NCBI GenBank assembly: GCA_037893245.1 | Contig: JBAIAA010000102.1 | Coordinates: forward strand, 744,001-808,000 | From: Crossaster papposus | Taxonomy: Eukaryota; Echinodermata; Asteroidea; Velatida; Solasteridae | Direction: 5' to 3' | DNA: 64,000 nt | Part shown: one piece after another, positions 28,301 through 35,089 of the stretch | Layout of the letters: the number at the start of each line of letters is the position of its first letter | Numbering within the stretch: the first letter of the stretch is position 1 | Notes under the pieces: model-generated | Seen by the model: only the letters and a program-made list of their open reading frames with translations | Databases searched by the model: none | What the model was told of the DNA's origin: nothing | Position numbers and translations under genes: made by a program

Positions 28301-29226
28301 ACCTTGCTCGCTGCTGACAGACATTTCCGGCCTTGCTCGTGGCGTGTTTATGCATCATCCGTTTTGAATCCAGGGAAACTTTGCGTTTATATTCGTCATC
28401 CGGCGCGAACTGGTTAAAAACCTTCCCTAATACCCCCAACTCTTCCACTGTGTAAAAAAACAACTTTTGAAGTGGCACCAATCCAACGTAATTAAGTAGT
28501 GTGCTTCACCTTCCTGCGAATCCTTCAAATCCTCCGGTAAATTTTGAAAGACTTTAGCCGTGTTCGCACTGGACTTTTTTTTGGGAAGGTTTTACTGGGA
28601 CGATGGTAAAATAAAAAATGGTCAAATGTTACCACTGTTCGCACTTGGACTTTCGACACAGGAAAATGTTACCGAGACCGCGAGAGAAGTAGCCGAGCTG
28701 TCATTATAATGACTCATGAAGGCGAATGTGATCACAATGCAATGTGCACGCATACATCAGCGCGCGCACGTAAACAATGCAAAGAGCAAATGCGCGGTGT
28801 CTTGTGTAGCATGAAATCGCAGTAGGGGGCCGGATGTACATTTTCCTGAGACGCTTTTACCGACTCGCGCTGTTCGCACTGGACTTATCGTCTAGGGAAA
28901 AGTTACCTGGGAAGTTTTCCCGGGCAGCAGTTGGCCGGTAAAAGTAACCACTGGACTCGGGAAAAGTAACTGAGAGGAAAACATCCTAGGCTGTCCGGAC
29001 TGGACTTAAAATGGGAAAAGTACCCATCGTCTCGGTAAGTTTTATAAAAAAAAGTCCAGTGCGAACAGGGCTATAGAAAGAAAAAGGCTAAATAATTGCA
29101 AGTATTTTTCTTTACCTGTGTTCCAGCACCATTGTACAGACATCCGACCACGTTGTCCAGTAGATTAATGTCAAGCTTCTGGCTGAAATCTAGCAGCTTA
29201 CCCGACTGCTCCGTTAGCGTCGCCAT
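1169..29226 (-). CDS. XPO1: Exportin-1 (CRM1), complete gene, 21 coding exons
   Basis: Exportin-1 is the karyopherin-beta receptor that carries proteins with leucine-rich export signals, and several RNPs, out of the nucleus with RanGTP. The coding exons, 5' to 3', are 29116-29226, 27219-27320, 26573-26707, 20280-20440, 19406-19520, 18038-18157, 16867-16995, 15100-15258, 14164-14367, 13316-13454, 11724-11827, 10307-10541, 9306-9469, 8600-8734, 7640-7744, 6520-6705, 6058-6180, 5121-5361, 4099-4396, 3002-3098 and 1169-1315. All junctions are GT-AG and stay in frame. They give 1069 residues; human XPO1 has 1071 (recalled). The importin-beta N-terminal region (about residues 35-100), the HEAT-9 acidic loop (about 425-447), the NES groove in HEAT 11-12 (about 515-570) with Cys525, and the C-terminal helix with acidic tail are all present. 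No frameshift or stop was found. Noncoding 5' exons were not located. Confidence 0.97.
1500..1760. repeat. GCTAAGCA-type MITE, degenerate copy
   Basis: The ends TTTCACGAAGCAGCTAAGCA and GCTTAGCAGCTCAATGAATT are inverted versions of each other. They match the better copies at 12102-12344 and 13552-13791. It lies in the last XPO1 intron. Confidence 0.6.
1869..2750. mobile_element. GTGACCTG-family inverted-repeat element, interrupted by a SINE
   Basis: The ends GTGACCTGTCACCACAAAAT and its reverse complement bound the element. The homology continues inward as GAG(A/C)GTRAAGTCG. A SINE (1981-2226) splits the left half. Other copies are at 18876-19290 and 38847-39473. No transposase is encoded, so this is a nonautonomous DNA transposon. 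Confidence 0.75.
1981..2226 (-). mobile_element. tRNA-derived SINE, type A, with 11-bp target duplication
   Basis: Read on the minus strand, it starts with a tRNA-like head carrying a B box, GGTTCGAATCC. A conserved body follows (CTGACTCCGTGGG, then TTTTCCTCCCACC), and it ends in a TACGGCGTTAAACCCTAAAA tail with a (TCAC)n run. The direct repeat GCGTAATTTGA flanks it at 1970-1980 and 2227-2237, which shows insertion by retrotransposition. The other type A copy is at 40451-40733 on the opposite strand. Confidence 0.85.
3002..3098 (-). CDS. XPO1: XPO1 exon 20
   Basis: Completes residue 989 and encodes 990-1021, including [16 protein letters not shown], which is nearly invariant in CRM1 proteins. 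The acceptor is CTCAG and the donor GTAATT. Confidence 0.96.
3179..3473 (-). mobile_element. SINE-like element, type B, with 14-bp target duplication
   Basis: It shares the (TCAC)n and GGCGTTAAACCC tail of the type A SINE but has an unrelated head with no tRNA boxes. The direct repeat GAATTGTATAATAA lies at 3165-3178 and 3474-3487. A longer copy at 15455-15915 shows that this one is truncated at its head end. Confidence 0.8.
3569..3955. mobile_element. TTAA-flanked MITE, AAAGGTAGGATACACC family
   Basis: TTAA at both ends is followed by inverted ends of the form AGGTAGTATACACCATTKG. The interior is noncoding. Copies at 17181-17483 and 41581-43543 keep the same TTAA boundaries. TTAA targeting is typical of piggyBac-type (and Kolobok) transposases. 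Confidence 0.75.
4099..4396 (-). CDS. XPO1: XPO1 exon 19
   Basis: Encodes residues 890-989. The block [20 protein letters not shown] is the highly conserved C-terminal HEAT region of CRM1. The acceptor is CCAG at 4397-4400 and the donor GTAAGT at 4093-4098. Confidence 0.96.
4503..4756. mobile_element. TTAACCAGTTCGCGCC-family MITE, degenerate copy
   Basis: The interior matches the family (GGCCTTGCTCG, TTTATCCGTCATCCGTTTTG), but the terminal TTAACCAG motifs have decayed. The full-length members at 27598-27844 and 45132-45374 define it. Confidence 0.65.
5121..5361 (-). CDS. XPO1: XPO1 exon 18
   Basis: Encodes residues 810-890, including [20 protein letters not shown] and [20 protein letters not shown]. 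The acceptor is CCCCCAG and the donor GTAGGA. A G-rich run at 5057-5086 lies just downstream in the intron. Confidence 0.96.
5362..6057. other. XPO1 intron 17, no recognised element
   Basis: AT-rich sequence. I see no inverted repeat, RNA gene or coding signal here. Confidence 0.5.
6058..6180 (-). CDS. XPO1: XPO1 exon 17
   Basis: Encodes residues 769-809. [15 protein letters not shown] is a signature of CRM1. The donor is GTGAGG and the acceptor CTGGCAG. Confidence 0.96.
6520..6705 (-). CDS. XPO1: XPO1 exon 16
   Basis: Encodes residues 707-768 with [20 protein letters not shown] and LISGWVSRS. The acceptor is AACAG and the donor GTGAGC. Confidence 0.96.
6778..7005. mobile_element. TTAACCAG-family MITE with intact TTAA ends
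   Basis: It starts TTAACCAGTTCATGACGG and ends CCGAACTGGTTAA. The length is about 228 bp and the interior is noncoding. It lies in an XPO1 intron. Confidence 0.8.
7219..7311. repeat. 18-bp G-rich minisatellite, five copies
   Basis: The unit AACTGGGGGAGGGGGGAA is repeated in tandem five times with almost no change. Each unit has G5 and G6 runs, so the plus strand could form G-quadruplexes. The other strand, which is the XPO1 sense strand, is C-rich. A related G8 run follows at 7343-7350. Confidence 0.9.
7640..7744 (-). CDS. XPO1: XPO1 exon 15
   Basis: Encodes residues 672-706, including [20 protein letters not shown]. The acceptor is TTTACAG and the donor GTGTGT. Confidence 0.96.
8010..8418. 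mobile_element. TTAA-flanked MITE, AGGGATCGTATACG family
   Basis: Both ends carry TTAA followed by AGGGATCGTATACGTTTGGT in inverted orientation. The interior has no ORF. Copies at 23042-23451 and 38888-39281 align along their whole length. Confidence 0.85.
8600..8734 (-). CDS. XPO1: XPO1 exon 14
   Basis: Encodes residues 627-671, [15 protein letters not shown] to IIQQATK. The acceptor is CATAG and the donor GTATGT. Confidence 0.96.
8815..9045. repeat. GCTAAGCA-type MITE, degenerate copy
   Basis: The sequence has the family interior (AAATTTGCTTAGCAC, CTAAGCAAAA, CAGCTGAATACAGTCAAACA) and an inverted right end around GCTAAGCTGC. Confidence 0.6.
9306..9469 (-). CDS. XPO1: XPO1 exon 13
   Basis: Encodes residues 572-626. 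[20 protein letters not shown] and the CRRHFVQVQ block match CRM1 closely. The acceptor is CTGCAG and the donor GTGAGA. Confidence 0.96.
9672..10040. mobile_element. TTAA MITE, AAAGGTAGGATACACC family
   Basis: It begins near GTAGGATACACCTTG and ends TGGTGTATCCCACTTTTAA. The interior shares GATATCTAAC and CAAATAAGTAA blocks with the other copies. The left end is eroded. Confidence 0.65.
10307..10541 (-). CDS. XPO1: XPO1 exon 12 (NES groove, reactive cysteine)
   Basis: Encodes residues 494-572, most of HEAT 11-12 where cargo export signals bind. [18 protein letters not shown] contains Cys525, equivalent to human Cys528, the residue modified by leptomycin B. The groove residues of [12 protein letters not shown] are unchanged from human as I recall it. 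The acceptor is TTTTAG and the donor GTATGC. Confidence 0.97.
10763..11507. mobile_element. piggyBac-like deletion derivative, TTAA flanked
   Basis: TTAA at 10759-10762 and 11508-11511 flanks ends CCCTTTGCACG and GTGCTAAGGG, the classic CCC...GGG piggyBac arrangement. Inside are the (TGACCC)n run at 10884-10923 and, around 11070-11300, a short stretch rich in Asp and Glu codons in the plus strand but broken by a frame change. That stretch could be the remnant of a transposase N-terminus, which I infer only from composition and position. Confidence 0.7.
10884..10923. repeat. (TGACCC)n hexanucleotide repeat
   Basis: About six perfect tandem copies of TGACCC (CTGACC in phase) lie inside the piggyBac-like element. 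Confidence 0.9.
11508..11710. mobile_element. TTAACCAG-family MITE sharing its TTAA with the neighbour
   Basis: The left end TTAACCAGTTCATGCCGGG uses the same TTAA that closes the element at 10763-11507. The right end GCGCAAACTGGTTAT has lost its last base. The donor of XPO1 exon 11 follows 12 bp later. Confidence 0.75.
11724..11827 (-). CDS. XPO1: XPO1 exon 11
   Basis: Encodes residues 459-493 with [18 protein letters not shown] and WSWKNLNT. The acceptor is ATTACAG and the donor GTAAGG. This exon is too short for simple ORF scans, but it is needed to join its neighbours and keeps the phase. Confidence 0.95.
12102..12344. mobile_element. GGGGCCAATTTCACGG MITE, best copy
   Basis: The ends GGGGCCAATTTCACGGAGCT and its reverse complement (one mismatch) bound 243 bp. 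GCTTAGCA motifs repeat inside. This copy defines the family, with others at 1500-1760, 8815-9045 and 13552-13791. Confidence 0.8.
12670..13100. mobile_element. TTAA element with telomere-like ends
   Basis: The outer sequence is TTAACCCTAACCCTACC on the left and GGGGGTTAGGGTTAA on the right. A close copy is at 43913-44374. The CCC...GGG ends inside TTAA suggest piggyBac-type mobility. The interior is noncoding and has a ~28 bp inverted repeat near the left end (TACTTTTTACTACTAGTAGT). Confidence 0.75.
13316..13454 (-). CDS. XPO1: XPO1 exon 10 (HEAT-9 acidic loop)
   Basis: Encodes residues 413-459. [20 protein letters not shown] followed by [15 protein letters not shown] is the long HEAT-9 loop that controls cargo release. 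The acceptor is CGCCAG and the donor GTGAGT. Confidence 0.96.
13552..13791. mobile_element. GGGGCCAATTTCACGG MITE copy
   Basis: The ends CAATTTCACGGAGCTGCTA and TAGCAGCTCCATGAAATTGG are inverted. A further partial copy follows at about 13970-14060. Confidence 0.75.
14164..14367 (-). CDS. XPO1: XPO1 exon 9
   Basis: Encodes residues 345-412 with [20 protein letters not shown] and [12 protein letters not shown]. The donor is GTTAGA, weaker than the others in this gene, but the phase and protein continue cleanly into exon 10. The acceptor is CCCAG. The serine-rich stretch after SPFS is two residues longer than in human. Confidence 0.95.
14490..14845. mobile_element. TTAACCAG-family MITE with internal tandem duplication
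   Basis: Intact TTAA ends (TTAACCAGTTCGCGCTGG, GCACGAACTGGTTAA). The block with repeated ATAAAAACGGA at about 14539-14611 is duplicated at about 14624-14697. This makes the copy about 110 bp longer than its relatives. Confidence 0.85.
15100..15258 (-). CDS. XPO1: XPO1 exon 8
   Basis: Encodes residues 292-344 with [19 protein letters not shown]. The acceptor is ATATAG and the donor GTGAGA. Confidence 0.96.
15455..15915 (-). mobile_element. SINE-like element, type B, longer copy
   Basis: The (TCAC)n and GGCGTTAAACCC tail is shared with type A SINEs. The head continues past the truncation point of the copy at 3179-3473. It includes GGTCATGGAGGATTGACCAG and TGCCGTGTGTCTGGGGGATC on the minus strand. 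Both copies keep one minus frame open over the GAVCLG...[11 protein letters not shown] stretch, which could be chance or the relic of a coding ancestor. Confidence 0.7.
16199..16639. mobile_element. MITE with AGAGCAAGTTCGGGCG inverted ends
   Basis: AGAGCAAGTTCGGGCG at 16199-16215 reappears inverted at 16623-16639. The interior is noncoding and lies in an XPO1 intron. Confidence 0.65.
16867..16995 (-). CDS. XPO1: XPO1 exon 7
   Basis: Encodes residues 249-291 with [20 protein letters not shown]. The acceptor is TTTGCAG and the donor GTACGG. Confidence 0.96.
17181..17483. mobile_element. TTAA MITE, AAAGGTAGGATACACC family
   Basis: TTAA at both ends, with the left end AGGTACATGTAGGATACATC and the right end ATGGTGTATCCTACCT. 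It is shorter than its relatives through internal loss. Confidence 0.75.
17666..17896. mobile_element. TTAACCAG-family MITE, eroded ends
   Basis: The interior matches the family (CGCGCCGGGATTATTTTGAC, GCCTCGCTCGCTG, CATTCGTTTTGAAT). The right end is GCGAATTGGTTA, and the terminal TTAA motifs are degenerate. Confidence 0.65.
18038..18157 (-). CDS. XPO1: XPO1 exon 6
   Basis: Encodes residues 209-248 with [20 protein letters not shown], invariant in animals. The acceptor is TTCGCAG and the donor GTGAGT. Confidence 0.97.
18222..18436. mobile_element. Mariner-type MITE, CACTGAACAAAAATATAAAC ends
   Basis: TA at each side flanks CACTGAACAAAAATATAAAC and its imperfect inverted partner ending GTTCAGTG. 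The length is about 215 bp. The TA flank suggests Tc1/mariner mobility, which is an inference. Confidence 0.65.
18876..19290. mobile_element. GTGACCTG-family element
   Basis: The ends GTGACCTGTTATCACAAAAT and the inverted ATTTGTGATGACAGGTCAC enclose a noncoding interior with CAAAGTCAAA-type motifs shared with 1869-2750. Confidence 0.75.
19406..19520 (-). CDS. XPO1: XPO1 exon 5
   Basis: Encodes residues 170-208 with [10 protein letters not shown] and [20 protein letters not shown]. The acceptor is TTTACAG and the donor GTAAAC. Confidence 0.95.
19659..20149. repeat. Pair of ~70-bp direct repeats
   Basis: The block starting AAATGTCCCCTGAACCAGCA at 19659-19729 is repeated almost perfectly at 20078-20149. 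The 350 bp between is unrelated. It could be an LTR-like remnant or a local duplication. Confidence 0.7.
20280..20440 (-). CDS. XPO1: XPO1 exon 4
   Basis: Encodes residues 117-170 with [20 protein letters not shown] and FISDIVGAS, the conserved N-terminal Ran-binding repeats. The acceptor is TTTACAG and the donor GTAAAC. Confidence 0.97.
21306..21400 (-). ncRNA. tRNA-like sequence, probably a pseudogene
   Basis: On the minus strand it reads TAGCTCAGTTGGTACTGG (A box) and, about 50 nt later, GGTTCAAGTCTCGCC (B box and T arm). The D-to-anticodon region is longer than in a normal tRNA, and the acceptor stem does not pair well. Confidence 0.5.
21748..21846. repeat. 99-bp near-perfect hairpin
   Basis: The arms start GTTTTTGTTACTATCGACAT and close with the reverse complement. 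The loop is CATGGTAGTACCATG, itself palindromic. Only a few bulges interrupt about 45 bp of pairing. It may be a tiny foldback transposon or a transcribed hairpin. Confidence 0.8.
23042..23451. mobile_element. TTAA MITE, AGGGATCGTATACG family
   Basis: TTAA at both ends. The left end AGGGATTGTATACATTTTGT is more diverged than the right end. It is full length compared with 8010-8418. Confidence 0.85.
24406..24878. mobile_element. hAT-like nonautonomous element, 8-bp target duplication
   Basis: The direct repeat GTTTCAAG lies at 24398-24405 and 24879-24886. The ends are TAGTGCTGGGA and TCTCCCACCACTA. The 8-bp duplication and the YAGTGSTGGG-type ends fit hAT transposons. The interior has no intact ORF. 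Confidence 0.8.
24896..25270. mobile_element. pogo/Tigger-like remnant
   Basis: CAGTGAAACCCCACTATACC followed by GAACACGGCTATACCAAAC resembles the terminal and subterminal repeats of pogo-type elements. The opposite end is not clear, so this is a fragment. Confidence 0.45.
25870..26181. repeat. Repeat copy with CCTCCGCCC satellite end
   Basis: The part around GTTTCAATGGTGCGCT and GTAGCGATYTATACGTATTT matches the inside of the transposon at 50490-51464. It ends in a polypyrimidine CCCCTCCGCC repeat at 26107-26180 with a C18-type run. Confidence 0.6.
26573..26707 (-). CDS. XPO1: XPO1 exon 3
   Basis: Encodes residues 72-116 with [20 protein letters not shown] and QCEGIKKF. The acceptor is TACACAG and the donor GTAAGT. 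Confidence 0.97.
27219..27320 (-). CDS. XPO1: XPO1 exon 2
   Basis: Encodes residues 38-71 with [18 protein letters not shown], the start of the importin-beta N-terminal domain. The acceptor is GATTAG and the donor GTAAGG. It has no usable ATG and was found by similarity. Confidence 0.96.
27398..27472 (+). repeat. SINE head fragment (tRNA-like)
   Basis: TTGGTGTAATGG (A box like) and GGTTCGAACCC (B box) are spaced as in a tRNA. The layout resembles the head of the type A SINE, but no body follows. Confidence 0.55.
27598..27844. mobile_element. TTAACCAG-family MITE, full length
   Basis: The ends TTAACCAGTTCGCGCCGG and CCGGCGCAAACTGGTTAA are almost perfect inverted repeats. At 247 bp it is one of the best copies. 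Confidence 0.88.
28258..28417. mobile_element. TTAACCAG-family MITE, truncated
   Basis: The right end CCGGCGCGAACTGGTTAA is intact. The left third is missing. Confidence 0.75.
28556..29072. mobile_element. MITE with GTTCGCACTGGAC ends and repeats
   Basis: The ends GTGTTCGCACTGGACTTTTT and the inverted AAAAAGTCCAGTGCGAACAG bound about 515 bp. GTTCGCACTGGACT-type motifs recur inside. It sits about 40 bp from XPO1 exon 1. Confidence 0.8.
29116..29226 (-). CDS. XPO1: XPO1 exon 1 (coding start)
   Basis: Encodes residues 1-37, starting [20 protein letters not shown]. The ATG at 29224-29226 aligns with the internal Met of the human N-terminus. The frame stays open upstream to an acceptor (TTGTAG) at 29242, so this exon has a 15-nt 5' UTR part, and at least one noncoding or short coding exon must lie upstream. 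A slightly longer N-terminus is possible. Confidence 0.93.
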
Positions 29227-30032
29227 GCTCTCTGGTATCACCTACAATAAAACCACCCAAAAAATCAAAAAAATTCAAGACATTTAAATGACGAGTCGAA
29301 CCATAAACTTTTTAAAGGAATTTGTGTTGAATTCCGGGATTTCAGACTTTACAAAAGCTGAACCAAAAATGTCTTGTAAACATCAGAAGCCAAGATTGGT
29401 TTGCTCTGTTTTAAGGATTTGTGTAAAAAAAAAAATCATTGCAGCACATTCACATTTAAAATCACATCAGAACCAGTTTAAACCAGTTTGGCATGCATGT
29501 GTCATAGCAGGCATGCAATACTGCGAAAGTAGATTCTTGGTCCATTGGTGTTCCTTACTTTTTTGGGGGGAACTGAGACATTTCATGGCGGAGTCATGGA
29601 GGGGGTAGTCACACCATGGACATTCTTTCAACCCATATTTGTGACTGTGCTTCGGTACCCCAAAGTGTTCCTCTTCACTTTTCACTTTTTTTTCAGGATT
29701 TGGGTTCCAGGATTCTCACTTAAATATTGGTCAACTCAGACTGGACATCAAATGGTTGTGTAGGCCCATTGCCCTATAAAATTTAATGACTTAAAGGGGC
29801 ACTATGTCCTGGAAGCACCAAATTTGGATACAAAACGCATTTTAAATGAAATGATACTAATCAGAAAGAGCATAAAGTTGGATACAAATATCCACACAAC
29901 CATCATTTAAAAACTGGGCATTTTTGTGTTATTCTTGTGTAAAACAAGTTTCGGGGGTCACAAAAGTGACCCCCAAAACTCGAGCTGTTTTGGTGTATTC
30001 ATAATTTCAGCTGTTAGGCCAAATATTAAAAA

Positions 30033-30478
30033 AAACATCTTAAGCGTCCCCGCCTGCTCCCTTTTTTGAGGCCGCCTCCTTTTTTCTTTTTCTTTTCTTT
30101 AAGAAAAAATTATCCTAAAAAATAAATTTAAAAAATGTTTTAAAAAGATAAATAAATTTAAACATCGTATTTTAAAGATCGTATTTTAAAGATCGTATTT
30201 TTAGACTTTAGCATAACTTTGTACATGCTACGGATTTTTGTTTTCTAATGGGAAGGCTAGGGTGTGACGTGTATGGTGCATACATGATCGACCCACATGA
30301 ATTTTGATTTGTAATCGTGGGTTAGCCATGTTTTAATTTCAAATTGGAAGATAGGGTGTGACATGTTCACTACATGACTCGCATTAAAATGTGTCGGGCG
30401 ACCATTTAATTTTTATTTTTTAAATGGCCTTGATCTTTCCTTTTGTTATAAAAGGCATGACGCTAAACATGTTTTTAT
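30033..30478. mobile_element. Inverted-repeat element, AACATGTTTAGCGTCA family, copy 1
   Basis: The right end TGACGCTAAACATGTTTTTA and the interior (GGGTGTGAC, CATGATCGACCCACATGAAT) match the second copy at 37826-38265, which is in the opposite orientation. Confidence 0.75.
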
Positions 30479-30490
30479 TTTTATTTGTCC

Positions 30491-30720
30491 TTAAAGGTAG
30501 GATACACCATTGTTAACTGCTTGAATTATAATGAATGGGTGGATTTAGAGGGATGTATTTTATGGTTAATATCGTTTAAAGGTAGGATACGCCAACAAAT
30601 TTACTACAGAATTATTAAGAAATATCTTACTCAGAGTAAATAATGATTCTAGGCATCCACCAAAATGATTGCGCTAGATATCCTGTAATTATTCTGAAAA
30701 ATATAATTTTCAGGCCTCAA
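30491..30720. mobile_element. TTAA MITE, AAAGGTAGGATACACC family, two joined fragments
   Basis: A left end at 30491 is followed by a second left end at about 30577. The right end is missing. Confidence 0.6.
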
Positions 30721-31282
30721 ACTTAAGCTTCAGAGGGTCAAGGCCACTTGGCCTCAAAGGCTCCAAAAAATAAAGGGGCATCAAGGTCATTGTCAAACTG
30801 TTATTTGTTCATCTCCGGATCACCACCGCCCCAACTCCACCCCCAAAAAAAAACAAAAAAAAAAAAACCTCAAGGCTTAACAAAATCCGCTGTTTCAGAA
30901 AATTCAACCTTAAAGTTGATTATAAAATTCTTTAAAAAAATTATTCTTAAAAATAAATATGAATATAACAATTTAAAAAGACCCCCCCCCCCCTAAAAAA
31001 AAAAAAAATTGGCCTATATGTAAACGTTAATATGATTATGAAAATTTAAAACGAGTCCCCCTAAACGCCAAATCATTCGCCTATGTAAACGTGCATGTTT
31101 ATGCCTAGCCCAGTCTATGGCCGGCCGGCCCCGCGTCCATCAGTGCCCAAAAAAAAGGGATTTCATGGAATCATTCGGTCTCAAACTCAGCATGCGGGTT
31201 CATTTATTATAGCGCATCGATATTTCGCCATAATTAGGAATCTTCCGTGGTTCCGTCTGGGGTAATTTGTCTCTAAATCTGC

Positions 31283-31505
31283 GTAATTTTTTTTTTTTAA
31301 TATTCGCGATCAACGCAAAACAGCATGGCGGAACAAGTCTGCGCAGGCGTGCACAGCTCGTCGCACCGAACAACAGAGGGCGCTCTGCTAGTGCCCTATG
31401 TTGTTCGGTGCGACCACGCCACAGACATGCGACGAGCTTTGCATGCCGCGCCTGCGCAGACTTGGTCCGCCATATTGTTTTGCGTTAATCGCGAATTATT
31501 TTTTG
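31283..31505. repeat. Large imperfect palindrome with TCTGCGCAGGCG motifs
   Basis: ATTCGCGATCAACGCAAAAC at the left pairs with GTTTTGCGTTAATCGCGAAT at the right. GGCGGAACAAGTCTGCGCAG pairs with its counterpart, and an inner GTCGCACCGAACAACA pair closes the stem. TGCGCAGGCG resembles NRF1 sites. Confidence 0.75.
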
Positions 31506-34149
31506 CCAGTCTATACATGAGTAGTCTGGTACCGTGTTTTTAGTAGTGAACAACTCAACTACGTTTGATATGGTTGCCATGCCACGTTCTCCTCTGCAAG
31601 TACTTGCGCGATGCATGGCGCAAGCAGCATTTATGAAAACTAGTGTGCGGGAGAGCGTTCGCTACGTACGTCAAAACAATTTGAACTTCGTAATGGGTCA
31701 CAACGTTAACAATATTTTTCGTCTGGCGCGCCTTGTCGCCCTTATTCGTTTCAGACGTCGGACTCAATTCACTCATTTGGTTCAGCGCGACTGTGGAACG
31801 CCTGTCTAAACTGAGCGTTAGCTAACGAAATAGCGTTACTACTCAATACCACTCACTATGGTCACCGCACCAGAATTAAACGGCACCAGACTAGCGCTGT
31901 CACGCGTGCCAGCACGCCGAGAGTACTTGTGAACTTAAACACGGTTGGCCGAAACCACGTCAAGGCATTGCCACCGACCAGTCAGTTTGCCTCGCACAAA
32001 ATACAGCCGTGCTAGTGTGTGGCCTTTTCCAAACTCCAGATTTGCCTGCGCCTCCGTTCGTTTTGAGTTGTTCGTGCAGTTTGGCAATGGTGATGGAACC
32101 GCTTGGAGCCTGAGATTGAGCCCAAAGCTGGGGTTTAGAAAACGGTCTGTGCGTGTAATCTTTCAGTGTAGTGTGGTACCAGGTACGCTCGCATGTGCTT
32201 TTGTCAATGGTCAAATTGTACGTACATGATGGGACAAGGCAGACTGTCGGCCAGCGAAATCCGTTCCGCGCTACCGGCACTAAGTTGATCCATGTAATGG
32301 TTGATCAATACAAAATACAGTGGGCGTAATTTTTTCCTTTTTTTTCGTAAATCACTGACATATTTTATTTCACAAATTATGAAGTTGATTACGCTGGAAA
32401 TGTAGATTGGGGCGTGTGGTGCAGAGGGATTAAGGCGTGCGATTATTCACACTCCTAGGGAAGCTTGTAGGCGTGCGATGGCGTGGGGGGTGCGATCGCA
32501 CGCCTCAAATCAGAAGGACTGTAGTGTAATCGCACTAGCAACCGGGCCGAGCGGCCATTATTGAGGTCAAACCAAGTGCAGATGGTACATTACCGCGACT
32601 ACGTCTACGAAACGACCTCATTGGGGGCGCTGTCATGAATTGCGACGTGCTTGTGACATCATATGCATGAACTTTGTTTACTTTTTGCAACGTGTCAGAA
32701 ACCCTTACTCACTGTATTGTGACACACAACGTTTATCAAACATTTATTTAATAAAATCGACAAAACAATAACAAAAGTACGTACACCGTCGTGTCTGATC
32801 ATGGAGGAATAAGAAGGGTCTGATGATGTAAACAACCAGGTGTTTTTTTGTCTTTCCAATTCCTCGGGAACAGTAAAAAGACATTAGGTTTGTTTTCTTT
32901 CAACCAGATCATGTTTACTTTTAAAGAACCCAAAACATGAATCTTTTGGGGATTTCAGGACTGTCTTAGTGCCAAATGCTACCTCCATGCATGCATTTTA
33001 TTTTTACAAATCTATACAAAATCATCACACGGACTATAACGTTTTTTTTAGCTCAGTGGTTAGATCATGGACTGTATTCCTCCATGATGCATGGCAATGG
33101 TAAAGAGCAAGCTAGAGCGAGGTAACCATAAAATATAAGTTGTAGTAAACACGCTGGGTGCTGCACGTAAAACGTTCGCACACGCGGGTAGGATTGCCCA
33201 ATCAAAACACGGGAAATCCTCCACTTACCTTCATCTGCCAATCACCGTCGAGCTTGACACCTAATGTTTATTGTACGGTACTACGGGTGCTTGCGAATGA
33301 GACGAGCATACAAACGTACGTACACGACCAAAAATTCACGAAGATATTCTATATGCGTAGCAGAAGCGCTAAAATCCTTTACTTCATAACCACAACCTTT
33401 CCTGAGCTATGAAGGTTCAACAATCCACAGAAAGACTCAAAAGAGCCAGATTTTACTTCGACTGGGTGAAATTTGTGGGGAAAGACCGTGGTAAACAAGC
33501 CCCAAAACAATAAACCCATCCACCGTCCGTGTTGTTTAGCGTTCGAGTGATGGAAAATTTGAGGCGAGATGGAACCGGTTATAACCAGTTCCAGCTAGCT
33601 GGCGAGCCGTATTTTACGCATGCGAGGCCCTCGCCGCATATTGCATTATGTTATTTTTGGGAGGGACAATGATTGAACCAACCCATGGCTGGCTACACAC
33701 ATGTAAACAAATCTAGCTAGCTTATGGTTTCCCGACCGTCGGTATGGTTTTTCAGTTAATTGTTTATTTGATCGATCGTTCGTCCTTTGCTGATGAACCG
33801 CAATAAACAAACTAAACAACGCCGAATCAAATCGGTTTTTTTCCACCGTAACGTACGTGAACTCGTGAAGCTCATCTTCAGCTGCATTTTATAGCAGCTG
33901 ATACCATGGAGCTACCCGGGACAAAGCCCTAATTAGCTGAGGAGGCACAGGTGTAGGGTGATGCCCATTACCAGTTTCAAGAAGTATATCCCAGACCCCA
34001 CCATATTGAAGTTTGGAAACACTTTTTTTGTTGGTCGATTGATCGATTAAGGAGGAAGGAAAGCCCATGATATCATGCAGTAGTTGCGCAGCAGCTACAT
34101 GTAGCTCATGATTTGTTTTATTCCTCCATGGTATCACGAAGGTTAAACC

Positions 34150-34236
34150 TGAGACTGGGCCTGAGTGACCGACACCCCTCCCCCTCCCCCCTCCCCCCTC
34201 CACCCCCTTCCCTCCCCTCCCCACCCCCTGCAACAA
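34150..34236. repeat. Polypyrimidine CCCCCTCC tract
   Basis: About 85 nt almost purely C and T, with CCCCTCC units. Confidence 0.85.
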
Positions 34237-34389
34237 TTCCTGGATCCGCCCAAATTCAACCCTGTGAATTGTTAACATCTGAAACCATAGAGCAAGGAAC
34301 ATGTAAATAGCATCTGCAGTAGATATATTGTACTCTGAATTTTTACCACCTGAAACGATATATCGTGTATGTACATGTATATGTACATG

Positions 34390-34735
34390 TACATACATTT
34401 TACTTCCGATTTATTAAGAAATAGATTTCTTATTTGAAAGTAAACAATAATTCTAGGCATCCAGCAAAATGATTGCATTCGATATCCTGAAATTGAATTT
34501 TATTTAAAAATATTACGACCGTGATCTGAGACGCGAGCGATCGGGGGAAAAAAGTTAATGAATTAACAAGACGGCTGCCGGGCCCGACGCCGGTTAAAAA
34601 CGAACGCCGTTTTTCTTGTTTTTTTTCTAGGCGTCCATGATTGTAAAGGTTTGGACTGATGACATTTACTATAACCCCCCCCCCCCCCCCCCCCCCCCAC
34701 CCCCCCCCCCCCCCCTCCCCCAAATCCAGTATTTC
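34390..34735. mobile_element. TTAA MITE, AAAGGTAGGATACACC family, fragment with C tract
   Basis: The family interior (ATTATTAAGAAATA-like, TTCTAGGCATCCAGCAAAAT, ACGCCGTTTTTCTTG) is present without clean ends. It is broken by a C run at 34675-34722. Confidence 0.6.
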
Positions 34736-35089
34736 TTCATGGTCCGATCATAGCTCCATGGTCCGATTAACGTGATCTGGGATTCTTCCAAGTGATCAGG
34801 CGAGTTTAAAAAAAAAGAGATAAGTTAAATTTTCTCAGTAATATTCTGCACAAACAAAATATCGACAGCTGTATATACTCCCAAGCCATGCTCTTAACAT
34901 TTTAATAATCATCACCGCCACTAGTCCACTACTACTAGTTACAGAAAGAAAGGGACAATTTGACACATTTCTTTATCTCATTCAAAAAGTATTGGTCTTC
35001 GTTTACGATACTCAGCATATAAATATACTGCGCGCGCTTGCACGGTAAATTTAAATTTTCATTTTTATTCGCCTGAGCTAGCTAGCTGC

